6,891 nucleotides of DNA from Gemmatimonadaceae bacterium (GCA_025356185.1 JANXUN010000622.1:1-6891), one strand, 5' to 3'; positions 1-6,004 are shown, counted from the stretch's first letter. Numbers and translations: made by a program. The notes: a model not told the origin generated them from the letters alone.

Positions 1-398
1 CCGCGTTCGTGCGCGTACGAAAGCGCACGTGCAACATCCTTCAGGATTGCGACCGCCTCAGCGGCCGACACCGCGCCGCGTTGCATGCGCAACCGCAGAC
101 TTTCGCCCTCGATATACGGCATCGAGTACCACGGCAGGCCGTTGACATCGCCCGCGGAAATCACGGGCACGATGTTCGCCTGCTGTAGTCCAGCGGCGAG
201 GCCGATCTCGCGCTCGAATCGTTCGCCGCTCAACCCCTCTGACAACTCCGGTGACAACACCTTGATGACGACTCGTCGCTGGAACCGATTCTCGATTGCC
301 ACATACACACGCGACATGCCGCCGCCGAGCTCGCGTTCGAGCGTGTAGGCGGTGCCGAGTGTTTCGTGCAGCTGCTGGAAGAGAGTGTCGTCGGGCAA
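1..398 (-). CDS. Ser/Thr protein kinase, N-terminal part (runs off the left edge)
   Basis: The visible 132 residues form the N-lobe of a bacterial PknB/Hanks-type Ser/Thr kinase, which transfers phosphate from ATP to protein Ser/Thr. A leader, LGTAYTLERELGGGMSRVYVA, contains the glycine-rich loop (about residues 24-34). The ATP-binding lysine is K46 (RRVVIKVL) and the helix-C glutamate is probably E62 or E64 (ERFEREI). The hinge region reads PWYSMPYIEGESL (89-101), and ALSYAHERG at the end normally precedes the HRD catalytic loop, which lies outside the window. The glycine loop has only LGGGMS, where relatives usually read LGxGGMS. The frame is closed upstream by a TAG and contains no ATG or GTG before the domain, so the start is most likely the TTG at 398; no good ribosome site is seen. 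Such kinases often continue into a transmembrane segment and an extracytoplasmic sensor, which cannot be seen here. The kinase assignment is firm; the start is less sure. Confidence 0.88.
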   Translation of the reverse strand, partial: MPDDTLFQQLHETLGTAYTLERELGGGMSRVYVAIENRFQRRVVIKVLSPELSEGLSGERFEREIGLAAGLQQANIVPVISAGDVNGLPWYSMPYIEGESLRLRMQRGAVSAAEAVAILKDVARALSYAHER

Positions 399-544
399 TG
401 CACCGTTTGTTAGCGATGGAGTATGAGTGCACCGGCGACCAAACTAACGTGTGCCCGATGAATCAGGCGGGACTCCTTACCTTCCGAGTGTGTGGGCTTC
501 CACAGCGGCGCTGAGCTTGTGAGCAGCAGTGATCATGGCGCGTG
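399..544. other. Intergenic region between lipoprotein gene and kinase gene
   Basis: These 146 bp separate two genes read on the minus strand and should hold the 3' end of the lipoprotein transcript and any separate kinase promoter. I see no convincing terminator hairpin with a T-run and no clear sigma-70-like promoter. Short open frames crossing this stretch have no recognisable protein features. Confidence 0.5.
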
Positions 545-2686
545 CTACCGCTGCCGTATCACCACCGGGACATAGCCAAGCGTCATTCCGGCTGGAGGCG
601 TCACGATCAATCCCGGATCAAGCGTCGCGAGACGTCCTGCAGTCGGGCCGGCAATCGTGACGCCATTCACACCGGAATTCTGGTGCAATGATGTGACGAA
701 CGCCTGCAGCTTCTGCAGCACGTCGCTGCTGAGACCCAGTCGCGCTATCGCCGGCTGATCTACAAAGCGATACCAGACGTAATCGATCGTAGAGCCGTCG
801 TTGAGCGTGGCAGTCATCATCGGCGACGCCCACGCCGACGAATTCCATGTGGTCGAGTTGAGCGTCGCGGTGCTGGTGCGCGCTTTCGGCGTGAACGTCG
901 CGGTGGTGAGTCCAGTCTCCGGCGGTACTTGCGTTGATGGGATGGCAATCCAATCGCCACGCAACTCGCGGAAATATTCCGGCAACGTAGCTTGCCCGTC
1001 GGCGTTGAGCACTTTGCCGATGATACCAATGCCGCTGCCACCGCCGCCCGTCTGCAGGATGCCCGTGCTCATGATGGCATCAACGACGATGGGCGCAGTC
1101 CCCATGCGAAGCGAGGACGACGGATTCGACAGTACCGTTGGTGTCGAACCAGACGCGTTGAAGGACGTGGCAGGCGTGCCGTTCTGAACCCACCGATCAA
1201 ACGCGTCCCAGAATGCGGACTTGGCGTAGGTACGCACGTCCTGCAGCAGCATGGCCTGCCCAGCGGACGCTGTGCCAAATGCCACCTGCGGCACTCGGCG
1301 ATATCGATCACCACTCGCCGCGGTGGCCGTCATCATCGGAAGGTTGCCCACTTCCAATGCCAGTGATCCAAACAACATCGGCTGGGCATCCAACCCGCGG
1401 CCAACGGCGCTGCGATCCACCGCGTGCACCGCGCTCCATGTTTCCGGTACGAAAAAGGCGACGGGTCCGCTGAAGTTGGTCGCGTTGAGGAAGAGTGTGA
1501 GATTTTGGTTGCCGGTTGGAACACCAAGCGGTGACGTGGTTGCAGGAACAAGAGGGAGGGCAATCCAACCGAAGCCGAGTAACGCCTGCTGCGGTTCAAT
1601 GGCAACCGTGATGCCGTCGGGTGGCACCAAGAGGCGGTTGCTGAGTTGGGCGAATCCCAGTTTGGTTGCTGGCAACGCCGCCAAATAGAAACTCCATCCG
1701 GTGGATGCGACTTCCGTGCTGTAGCAATCGGGCGTTGAGTTGACGCGGAACTTCGGCGACGGCGAAGGAAAAGCGGTGGAGGTCCATTGGCCACCGCCAC
1801 CTTCGATGGTCTGATACACGTCGCGGTACGTGGGGCCGCGCTCCGGCCAATTGTCGCGCGCATAGGTACCCACAGGGCACAGCGCGGTCGAGAACGCCAA
1901 GTTGTTGGGTATAAGCCACGTGCCCCATCCGAACTGTTCAGCTTCGGTCTGCGCGCCACCCAGTCGAGACATGGATGTGTAGCCGCTGTAGCCGTAGCTG
2001 AACGTGGCAGGAGGCGTAGCAGCGTCGGCGTGCAAGTATCCGGTGGCTCCGGTCGCCGCGATCGCGATGAGCGACACAGACAGCAGATCTGTGCGACCGG
2101 TAACGCCACTGACTGAGGCGCTGAGGGTTGCCGAGCCTGGGGCAAATGCAGTCACACGTCCATCCGACGTCACATTGACGACGTTCGATGCCGATGAGGA
2201 CCACGAGACCGTTTCTCCACTCACCACGTTGTTCGCGGAATCGGTCGCCTTGGCGGAAAGCTGCAGCGATTGCCCGACGGTAAGGCGCCCGCCGGAAGGA
2301 GTGATGACGACCGCAGCGACCTTGACGGGCGCCGTGATTGTAGACGACGCTTGCGCACTCTGATTGCCCGATGACGCGAGCACTGTCACAACGCCTGGAC
2401 TCACTCCAACGATGGTTCCTGAGCCGGAGATGGTCGCGACCGCTGGATTGGACACGGACCACGTGACGGTGCCGAGCGTGAAAGGCGCCCCACTCTGGTC
2501 GACGCCGGTGGCAGTAGCGCTGCCTGTCTGACCGACGCGAATGCTTGCTGGTGATATGACGACGGCGATGGACGCGAGCACGGGCACGGGCTTCGGCGAC
2601 GACGTCTGGCCGCCACCTCCGCACGCGGCGGCGATACAGACGAATCCTGCAACGGAGATTGATCTGCACATTGTCCAAGTGACCAC
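545..2686 (-). CDS. Lipoprotein with two BIG2-like Ig domains and a large unassigned C-terminal region
   Basis: This is a 713-residue exported lipoprotein. A signal peptide ends in a lipobox (IAAAC) with the lipidated cysteine at C22, followed by a GGGG linker and a Pro/Ser-rich spacer. Two bacterial Ig-like repeats follow, at about residues 37-117 and 121-206. Each has the BIG2 pattern of a VxITP-type start, a VGQ strand, VTWSVSNPAVATIS or VSWSSSASNVVNV, and a GxVTVLA/GSATLSA-type end. These repeats usually act as spacers or adhesion modules on the cell surface. Residues from about 210 to 713 match no family I know. They include a cysteine pair, C270 and C321, which could form a disulfide, and a glycine-rich patch at 547-557. 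The GTG start at 2686 is chosen because a GGAG lies 6 nt upstream; an ATG at 2671 is the alternative and would still give a signal peptide. No catalytic motif is apparent, so the role is unknown. Confidence 0.93.
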   Translation of the reverse strand: MVTWTMCRSISVAGFVCIAAACGGGGQTSSPKPVPVLASIAVVISPASIRVGQTGSATATGVDQSGAPFTLGTVTWSVSNPAVATISGSGTIVGVSPGVVTVLASSGNQSAQASSTITAPVKVAAVVITPSGGRLTVGQSLQLSAKATDSANNVVSGETVSWSSSASNVVNVTSDGRVTAFAPGSATLSASVSGVTGRTDLLSVSLIAIAATGATGYLHADAATPPATFSYGYSGYTSMSRLGGAQTEAEQFGWGTWLIPNNLAFSTALCPVGTYARDNWPERGPTYRDVYQTIEGGGGQWTSTAFPSPSPKFRVNSTPDCYSTEVASTGWSFYLAALPATKLGFAQLSNRLLVPPDGITVAIEPQQALLGFGWIALPLVPATTSPLGVPTGNQNLTLFLNATNFSGPVAFFVPETWSAVHAVDRSAVGRGLDAQPMLFGSLALEVGNLPMMTATAASGDRYRRVPQVAFGTASAGQAMLLQDVRTYAKSAFWDAFDRWVQNGTPATSFNASGSTPTVLSNPSSSLRMGTAPIVVDAIMSTGILQTGGGGSGIGIIGKVLNADGQATLPEYFRELRGDWIAIPSTQVPPETGLTTATFTPKARTSTATLNSTTWNSSAWASPMMTATLNDGSTIDYVWYRFVDQPAIARLGLSSDVLQKLQAFVTSLHQNSGVNGVTIAGPTAGRLATLDPGLIVTPPAGMTLGYVPVVIRQR

Positions 2687-2692
2687 GCGATT

Positions 2693-2696
2693 CTCC
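2693..2696 (-). promoter_or_regulatory. Ribosome binding site of the lipoprotein gene
   Basis: On the minus strand GGAG is followed by six bases and then the GTG at 2686. This spacing is near-optimal and supports the GTG over the internal ATG at 2671, which lies too far away from this site. Confidence 0.55.
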
Positions 2697-2782
2697 GTGA
2701 GCGGTTCCAGCGTGCGAAAGCAGACCTTGAGCTCCCGTTTTTCGCTGCATCACAAATATCGTGCATCAGCAAATCGAATCGC

Positions 2783-2852
2783 GCAACCTATTTGCAACAA
2801 TGAAGTTGCACGGTTTCGCATGCATTGTGATTGTGCGATGCGTTTGCAACAG
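2783..2852. repeat. Cluster of TGCAAC/GCAAC boxes upstream of the lipoprotein gene
   Basis: The 180-bp gap between the 182-residue secreted protein and the lipoprotein gene holds a set of related short boxes. TTTGCAACA occurs at 2791-2799 and again at 2843-2851, exactly 52 bp apart. GCAAC also occurs at 2783-2787, 11 bp before the next copy. A perfect inverted pair, TGCAAC and GTTGCA, spans 2793-2810 with a 6-bp spacer. Helically phased boxes and a palindrome upstream of a gene could be an operator. The boxes are short and chance cannot be excluded. No clear promoter or terminator is seen in the same gap. Confidence 0.35.
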
Positions 2853-2866
2853 TGCCCGGAACGGTG

Positions 2867-3415
2867 CTACTTCAACCCCCGCACAAACTGCAAATACGTC
2901 GCCTTCTCCGCCTCAACACTCTGCACCGGCCCAAACAGCTGAAAGAAAATCATCCCCAGCGGCGTCTCCGCCACCACCGCTACCAGCATATGCTCAGGCC
3001 GCGCCTGCTCGGGCTCTGAACCCGCACCGATCCCTCGCGCATACGTTCCCTCGTATTCCGCAATCGTCAGCGGAAACGGACCCTTCGAATCCACCGACAC
3101 CCGCTCAATCACCGGCGCACCAGTCGGATTCGAAAACTGGCTCTTCCACCGATTCAGATTTGCGTCCGGACTCCCGCCCGCACCCTTCCCAAAGAAATAC
3201 ACAATCACTTCCGCGCCCGCTTTTCCCGCCACGCCCGGCGTGGTAAACTCGGCCAGTCGCATGCTCGACGCCGGCGCACGTGTCGCCCACGACGCTGGCG
3301 CGGTTGTGTGGTAGTCCAAGTAGGTCGCGGGCGTGCCCTGAGCTGCTCCGGGCGACGCGAAGAGCAGGGTGCACACAAGCGCACCAGCGGTGTACATCGA
3401 GTTCGTCAAAGGCAT
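2867..3415 (-). CDS. Secreted protein of unknown function (182 aa)
   Basis: The product begins with an N-terminal signal peptide (hydrophobic core GALVCTLLFAS, probable cleavage after ASPGAA, about residue 25), so it should be periplasmic or secreted. The mature part is about 155 residues. It contains segments such as SSMRLAEF, VIVYFFGKGAGGS, NLNRWKSQF and LGMIFFQLFGP, and ends in TYLQFVRGLK. From memory this pattern matches conserved hypothetical secreted proteins in Gemmatimonadota and Planctomycetes, with no known activity. I see no catalytic motif and no cysteine in the mature part. The ATG at 3415 has no clear Shine-Dalgarno sequence; an ATG at 3397 is an alternative that shortens the n-region of the signal. 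The gene is divergent from the secreted protein at 3493 and upstream, on the same strand, of the lipoprotein gene. Confidence 0.88.
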   Translation of the reverse strand: MPLTNSMYTAGALVCTLLFASPGAAQGTPATYLDYHTTAPASWATRAPASSMRLAEFTTPGVAGKAGAEVIVYFFGKGAGGSPDANLNRWKSQFSNPTGAPVIERVSVDSKGPFPLTIAEYEGTYARGIGAGSEPEQARPEHMLVAVVAETPLGMIFFQLFGPVQSVEAEKATYLQFVRGLK

Positions 3416-3492
3416 CTCAAAAAGATAGCGAAGCAGCGGGTTCGCAGGCTAACGTTCCACTCCCACCATACCTCTCACCGAGACGAACACCA
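3416..3492. promoter_or_regulatory. Divergent intergenic region, expected to hold two promoters
   Basis: Two secreted-protein genes start outward from this 77-bp stretch, so it should carry promoters in both directions. I cannot pick out convincing -35/-10 pairs or an operator; ribosome sites on both sides are weak. Confidence 0.35.
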
Positions 3493-4203
3493 ATGAAACG
3501 CAACAAAGGCTTTGTTCTGGCAGTAGTGGCGCTGATGCTCGCGCCCACCCTCACCATGGCGCAGGACGCCGAAAAGTCGATGGCCGTCAAAGGCGGCGGC
3601 ATCACGGCAAACGGCTGGATGGGTGCTGTCGACGCCAAGGAAGCCGCCGCAGGACTCAAGATCGAAGACGCCAAGTTCATGGCGATGGGCAAGGACTTCA
3701 TGGTCACCACGGGTCCGGCAACGACCTACTGGAACCCGAAGGGCATGCTCAAGGGTGACTACACGGTCTCCGCGACGTTCAAAGAGCCCAAGTACATGAA
3801 TGTGAATACACATCCGCACCCGTACGGTATCGTCATTGGCGGCAACGACATGGGCACCGACAAAGCATCCTTTTTGTACTGTGCAGCGTATGGCAACGGC
3901 ACGTTCATCGTGCGTGGTTTTGGGCCAGCGTCCTTCCAGATGAACGGTGGACGTGGCGGCGCCGACGAAGCGGTGCACAAAGCCGCAGCCAAGGGCGATC
4001 CGGTTGAGCAGTTGATCGCGATGTCGGTCAAGGGCGACAAAGTCGAATGCGTCATCAACGGCAAGACGGTGGCTTCGTACGACAAATCGGCCATCGTTGC
4101 CGACGGCAAGCTTAAGAGCACCGACGGCGTGTACGGCGTGCGCTTTGCCCACAACACCGACGGCATGGTCACCGGCCTCACAGTCACCGGCGGTAAGAAG
4201 TAA
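3493..4203 (+). CDS. Secreted, probably beta-rich protein of unknown function (236 aa)
   Basis: The protein starts with a clear signal peptide (KRNK, hydrophobic LAVVALMLAPTL, cleavage probably at TMA-QDA near residue 23) and is therefore exported. The mature region alternates short strands and turns: TTYWNPKG, GDYTVSATFKEP, HPHPYGIVIGGNDM, SFLYCAAYGNGTFIVRGFG, DKVECVINGKTVASYD and GVYGVRFAHNTDGMVTGLTVTG. This layout resembles the jelly-roll/concanavalin-like fold of secreted sugar-binding or DUF1080-type proteins, but that is a by-eye fold guess and no active site can be named. Two cysteines remain in the mature chain. The open frame extends upstream to 3280, but only the ATG at 3493 gives a signal peptide, and the upstream part overlaps the divergent gene. 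The cyclodeaminase-family gene begins 26 bp after the stop with no terminator between, so the two are probably co-transcribed. Confidence 0.9.
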   Translation: MKRNKGFVLAVVALMLAPTLTMAQDAEKSMAVKGGGITANGWMGAVDAKEAAAGLKIEDAKFMAMGKDFMVTTGPATTYWNPKGMLKGDYTVSATFKEPKYMNVNTHPHPYGIVIGGNDMGTDKASFLYCAAYGNGTFIVRGFGPASFQMNGGRGGADEAVHKAAAKGDPVEQLIAMSVKGDKVECVINGKTVASYDKSAIVADGKLKSTDGVYGVRFAHNTDGMVTGLTVTGGKK

Positions 4204-4229
4204 GCAGCGATTTTTCTGGACGTCGTCTC

Positions 4230-5159
4230 GTGCGGGTGTATTCGGCAAGCGACGTTCACGCAGCACTCTCGTGGACTGAATTAGCGACGGCCCTTTCCGC
4301 AGCGTTTGCGGAAGGGGCCGTCGTGCCGTTGCGGCACGCACATGCCTTGAGTGACGACGACATTCTGCTGCTCATGCCCGCCTGGTCGGCGCGTTCGATC
4401 GGCCTCAAGCTGGTCACCGTGCTTCCGGGCGCGTCCAAGCTCGGCGCTCCGACCGTCGGCGCGACGTATCTGCTGATTGACCGCGAAAGCGGCGTACCAC
4501 GAGCGCTCATGGACGGTGACGCACTCACCGTTCGACGCACTGCCGCCGTCAGCGCCATCGCTGCACAGCACTGCGCCGTGACCGACGCGAGTTCGATGGT
4601 GATGGTCGGCACTGGGCATCTCGCACCGTATATGATTCGCGCGCACTGCGCACTGCGACCCTCGCTCACGCGCGTGATGCTGTGGGGTCGTCATCACGAT
4701 CGTGCGCAGGCGCTCGCACAAACGCTCGCCGACGAAGGGCTGCCGGTTACCGCCACGCCGTATCTCGAAGCGGCCGTTCGCTCGGCGCACATCATTTCGT
4801 GCGCAACGACATCGACCGCGCCGATCGTCAAAGGGGAATGGATCCAACCCGGCACGCACATCGATCTGGTTGGGGGCTTCACACACGCCATGCGCGAAGT
4901 CGATAGTGACGCCGTCGCTAAAAGCCGCATCTCCGTTGATACGTACGACGGCGTGCTTGCCGAAGCCGGCGATATCGTGGTGCCGATGGAGCAGGGCATC
5001 ATCACCCGCGACGCGATCGTCGCGCAATTCGCACAGCTCGTGCGCGGCGAGTGCAAAGGCCGCACGCACGATGATCAAATCACCTTATTCAAATCTGTGG
5101 GCACCGGCTTGTCCGACCTGGCCGCCGCCCAACTGGTATTCAGCCGCGGAGTTTCGTAG
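4230..5159 (+). CDS. Ornithine cyclodeaminase/mu-crystallin family protein (probable NAD(P)-dependent imine/amino-acid oxidoreductase)
   Basis: The 309 residues match the ornithine cyclodeaminase/mu-crystallin family over the full length. Visible landmarks are K60 (SIGLKLVT), DGDALTVRRTAAVSAIAA with R103 (95-112), the Rossmann glycine loop VGTGHLAPYMIRAH (126-139), LWGRHHDRA (151-159), HIDLVGGFTHAMREVD (210-225) and the C-terminal signature FKSVGTGLSDLAAA (287-300). Members use NAD(P) on ornithine, alanine or cyclic ketimines such as pyrroline-2-carboxylate. True ornithine cyclodeaminases have an Asp directly after the GG of the 215 region; here it is F217. This argues for an imine reductase or another dehydrogenase activity, though the exact substrate is unknown. 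The GTG at 4230 keeps the family's N-terminal YSASDV segment; a GTG at 4236 is possible. No strong ribosome site is seen. The first part of the gene contains two back-to-back hairpins. The gene follows the secreted-protein gene by 26 bp. Confidence 0.93.
   Translation: MRVYSASDVHAALSWTELATALSAAFAEGAVVPLRHAHALSDDDILLLMPAWSARSIGLKLVTVLPGASKLGAPTVGATYLLIDRESGVPRALMDGDALTVRRTAAVSAIAAQHCAVTDASSMVMVGTGHLAPYMIRAHCALRPSLTRVMLWGRHHDRAQALAQTLADEGLPVTATPYLEAAVRSAHIISCATTSTAPIVKGEWIQPGTHIDLVGGFTHAMREVDSDAVAKSRISVDTYDGVLAEAGDIVVPMEQGIITRDAIVAQFAQLVRGECKGRTHDDQITLFKSVGTGLSDLAAAQLVFSRGVS
4286..4338 (+). repeat. Tandem strong hairpins inside the 5' coding region
   Basis: The first hairpin pairs GACGGCCCTTTCCGC (4286-4300) with GCGGAAGGGGCCGTC (4308-4322) around a 7-nt loop: 15 pairs, of which one is G-U. 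The second pairs CGTGCCG (4322-4328) with CGGCACG (4332-4338) around a TTG loop and abuts the first. Both lie within codons 19-37 of the cyclodeaminase-family gene. There is no following T-run, so this is not a standard intrinsic terminator; it could attenuate readthrough or affect translation. Confidence 0.7.
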
Positions 5160-5196
5160 CGCAGGACATTGGGATAATTGAAGGGCAGAAATGCTG

Positions 5197-5230
5197 AGGA
5201 TAGCATGCGCACATAAGTGCCATGCTTCCT
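5197..5230 (+). terminator. Bulged 14-bp palindrome downstream of the cyclodeaminase-family gene
   Basis: The segments AGGA, AGCATG and GCAC (5197-5212, with single unpaired bases at 5201 and 5208) pair with GTGC, CATGCT and TCCT (5217-5230) around an ATAA tetraloop. It starts 38 bp after the stop at 5159. The position suits a transcription end, but there is no proper T-run. It may instead be a dispersed palindromic element or a control site for the following operon. Confidence 0.4.
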
Positions 5231-5241
5231 TCATGATGCGA

Positions 5242-5290
5242 TTGACCGTACCGCGCGGTGGAGAAACCCATCTGTTGGGTTTAAATTAAG
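5242..5290 (+). promoter_or_regulatory. Candidate operator/promoter region of the DUF4160-DUF2442 operon
   Basis: Just before the operon lie a TTGACC hexamer (5242-5247, -35-like but with no matched -10), the perfect palindrome ACCGCGCGGT (5250-5259), and an inverted repeat of AAACCCA (5264-5270) and TGGGTTT (5276-5282) around a 5-nt loop. The repeat merges into the AT-only tract TTTAAATTAA (5280-5289), ending 7 bp before the start codon. Palindromes plus an AT tract fit autoregulation by the AT-hook-tailed partner protein. This is inference only. Confidence 0.4.
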
Positions 5291-5296
5291 CACGCG

Positions 5297-5545
5297 ATGC
5301 CAACCGTCCTTCGTGCGGAAGGCTTTCAGGTTCGCATTTTCCTCCCGCCGCCGGAGCATGGACCGCCACATGTGCACGTTATACGAGGTGAGGTCGTCGT
5401 CGTGATTTACCTTCCGTTTGGCTCGCAGCGGGTCGCCGTGCGAAACGCGAACGGCAATCGAGATGCGGACGTTCTCGCCGCCGTGCGTTTGGTCGAGGCG
5501 AACTCTGAATATCTATTGCACGCTTGGAGAAGATTCCATGGCTGA
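5297..5545 (+). CDS. DUF4160 family protein
   Basis: This small, 82-residue protein has the hallmark pattern of DUF4160: an MPTVLR start, a strand FQVRIFLPP, the conserved EHGPPHVHV segment (20-28, with H21, H25 and H27), and a C-terminal helix EANSEYLLHAWRRF (68-80) typical of the family. DUF4160 proteins are found next to DUF2442 proteins in many bacteria and this arrangement is often discussed as toxin-antitoxin-like. The molecular activity is not established, although the His cluster invites metal or nucleic-acid binding ideas. The ATG at 5297 matches the family start exactly; no strong ribosome site precedes it. The stop codon overlaps the start of the DUF2442 gene by 8 bp, so translation of the two is probably coupled. 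An upstream AT tract and palindromes may control the pair. Confidence 0.92.
   Translation: MPTVLRAEGFQVRIFLPPPEHGPPHVHVIRGEVVVVIYLPFGSQRVAVRNANGNRDADVLAAVRLVEANSEYLLHAWRRFHG
5526..5532 (+). promoter_or_regulatory. Ribosome binding site of the DUF2442 gene
   Basis: GGAGAAG lies within the end of the DUF4160 coding sequence, 5 nt before the ATG at 5538. It is the best Shine-Dalgarno sequence in the window, fixes the start of the DUF2442 gene, and suggests stronger translation of the second gene than of the first. Confidence 0.75.
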
Positions 5546-6002
5546 ACAACGACTGACGGACGCCGAAATTCTCACGCAAATCCCTGCCGCACGAGAGCGT
5601 GAACGTAAGGCGCGGGCAAAGGGCCATCGCGCGCGTTCCGCGCATTTCGACAAAACCAATGCACGTGTTGTTCTAGAGCTGACAAGCGGCGTCGTGTTCG
5701 CGTTTCCCGTGCGGAGTATCGCCGCGCTACGGCACGCGACATCGAAAGAACTATCGACGGTGACGGTGTCAGCGGCCGGAAGCGCACTGCGATGGGACGC
5801 GATGGACGTGGACTTGAGCGTCGCCGGTGTCCTATTGTCGGCCGTCGATCCAGCTGCACGCATTCGACATCTTGCCGCTGAGGCAGGACGCGCGACTTCA
5901 AAAGCGAAGGCCGCCGCGGCGCGCGTGAACGGCGCGAAAGGCGGACGGCCACGTAAGACGGCTGCCAGCAAAACGGTAGCACGGCGCACGACCTCAGCGT
6001 GA
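5538..6002 (+). CDS. DUF2442 family protein with AT-hook-like C-terminal tail
   Basis: This 154-residue protein is the partner of the preceding DUF4160 gene. An N-terminal helix, LTDAEILTQIPAARERERKA (6-25), is followed by the DUF2442 domain: ARVVLELTSGVVFAFPV (42-58), the helix SIAALRHAT, SKELSTVTVSAAGSALRW (69-86) and DVDLSVAGVLL (90-100). The tail is Lys/Arg/Ala-rich and carries NGAKGGRPRK (131-140), whose GRPRK core matches an AT-hook, a minor-groove binder of AT-rich DNA. A DNA-binding partner that represses its own operon would fit an antitoxin-like role, but this is not proven. The ATG at 5538 has a strong ribosome site, and the frame upstream of it shows no family similarity. The gene ends 2 bp from the converging DinB-type gene. 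Confidence 0.93.
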   Translation: MAEQRLTDAEILTQIPAARERERKARAKGHRARSAHFDKTNARVVLELTSGVVFAFPVRSIAALRHATSKELSTVTVSAAGSALRWDAMDVDLSVAGVLLSAVDPAARIRHLAAEAGRATSKAKAAAARVNGAKGGRPRKTAASKTVARRTTSA

Positions 6003-6004
6003 GG

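Noticed and set aside
8..29. Inverted repeat CGTGCGC/GCGCACG in the kinase gene
   Set aside because: It is short, GC-only in character and lies inside conserved coding sequence (YAHERG), so it is expected by chance.
58..432. 124-residue minus-strand frame starting at GTG 432
   Set aside because: The alternative frame over the same bases encodes a clear kinase N-lobe, while this one is Arg-rich and featureless.
1333..2753. Long alternative minus-strand frames inside the lipoprotein gene (270 and 271 residues)
   Set aside because: They are Arg/Pro/Ser-rich shadow translations without domains; the 713-residue frame has a signal peptide and Ig domains.
3280..3492. 71-residue N-terminal extension of the secreted beta-rich protein
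   Set aside because: It has no signal peptide or protein-like pattern, overlaps the divergent 182-residue gene, and would bury the clear signal peptide that begins at 3493.
4144..4192. Direct repeat GTCACCGGC near the end of the secreted protein gene
   Set aside because: Two copies simply encode the repeated VTG in MVTGLTVTGG; no further structure supports it.
3475..4341. 288-residue open frame on the minus strand
   Set aside because: It lies antisense to two well-supported genes and its composition (His/Arg/Val-rich, no domain) is that of a shadow frame in GC-rich DNA.
5418..5537. Longer N-terminus for the DUF2442 protein
   Set aside because: The extra 40 residues come from the DUF4160 coding region in another frame; the ATG at 5538 has a strong ribosome site and fits the family start.
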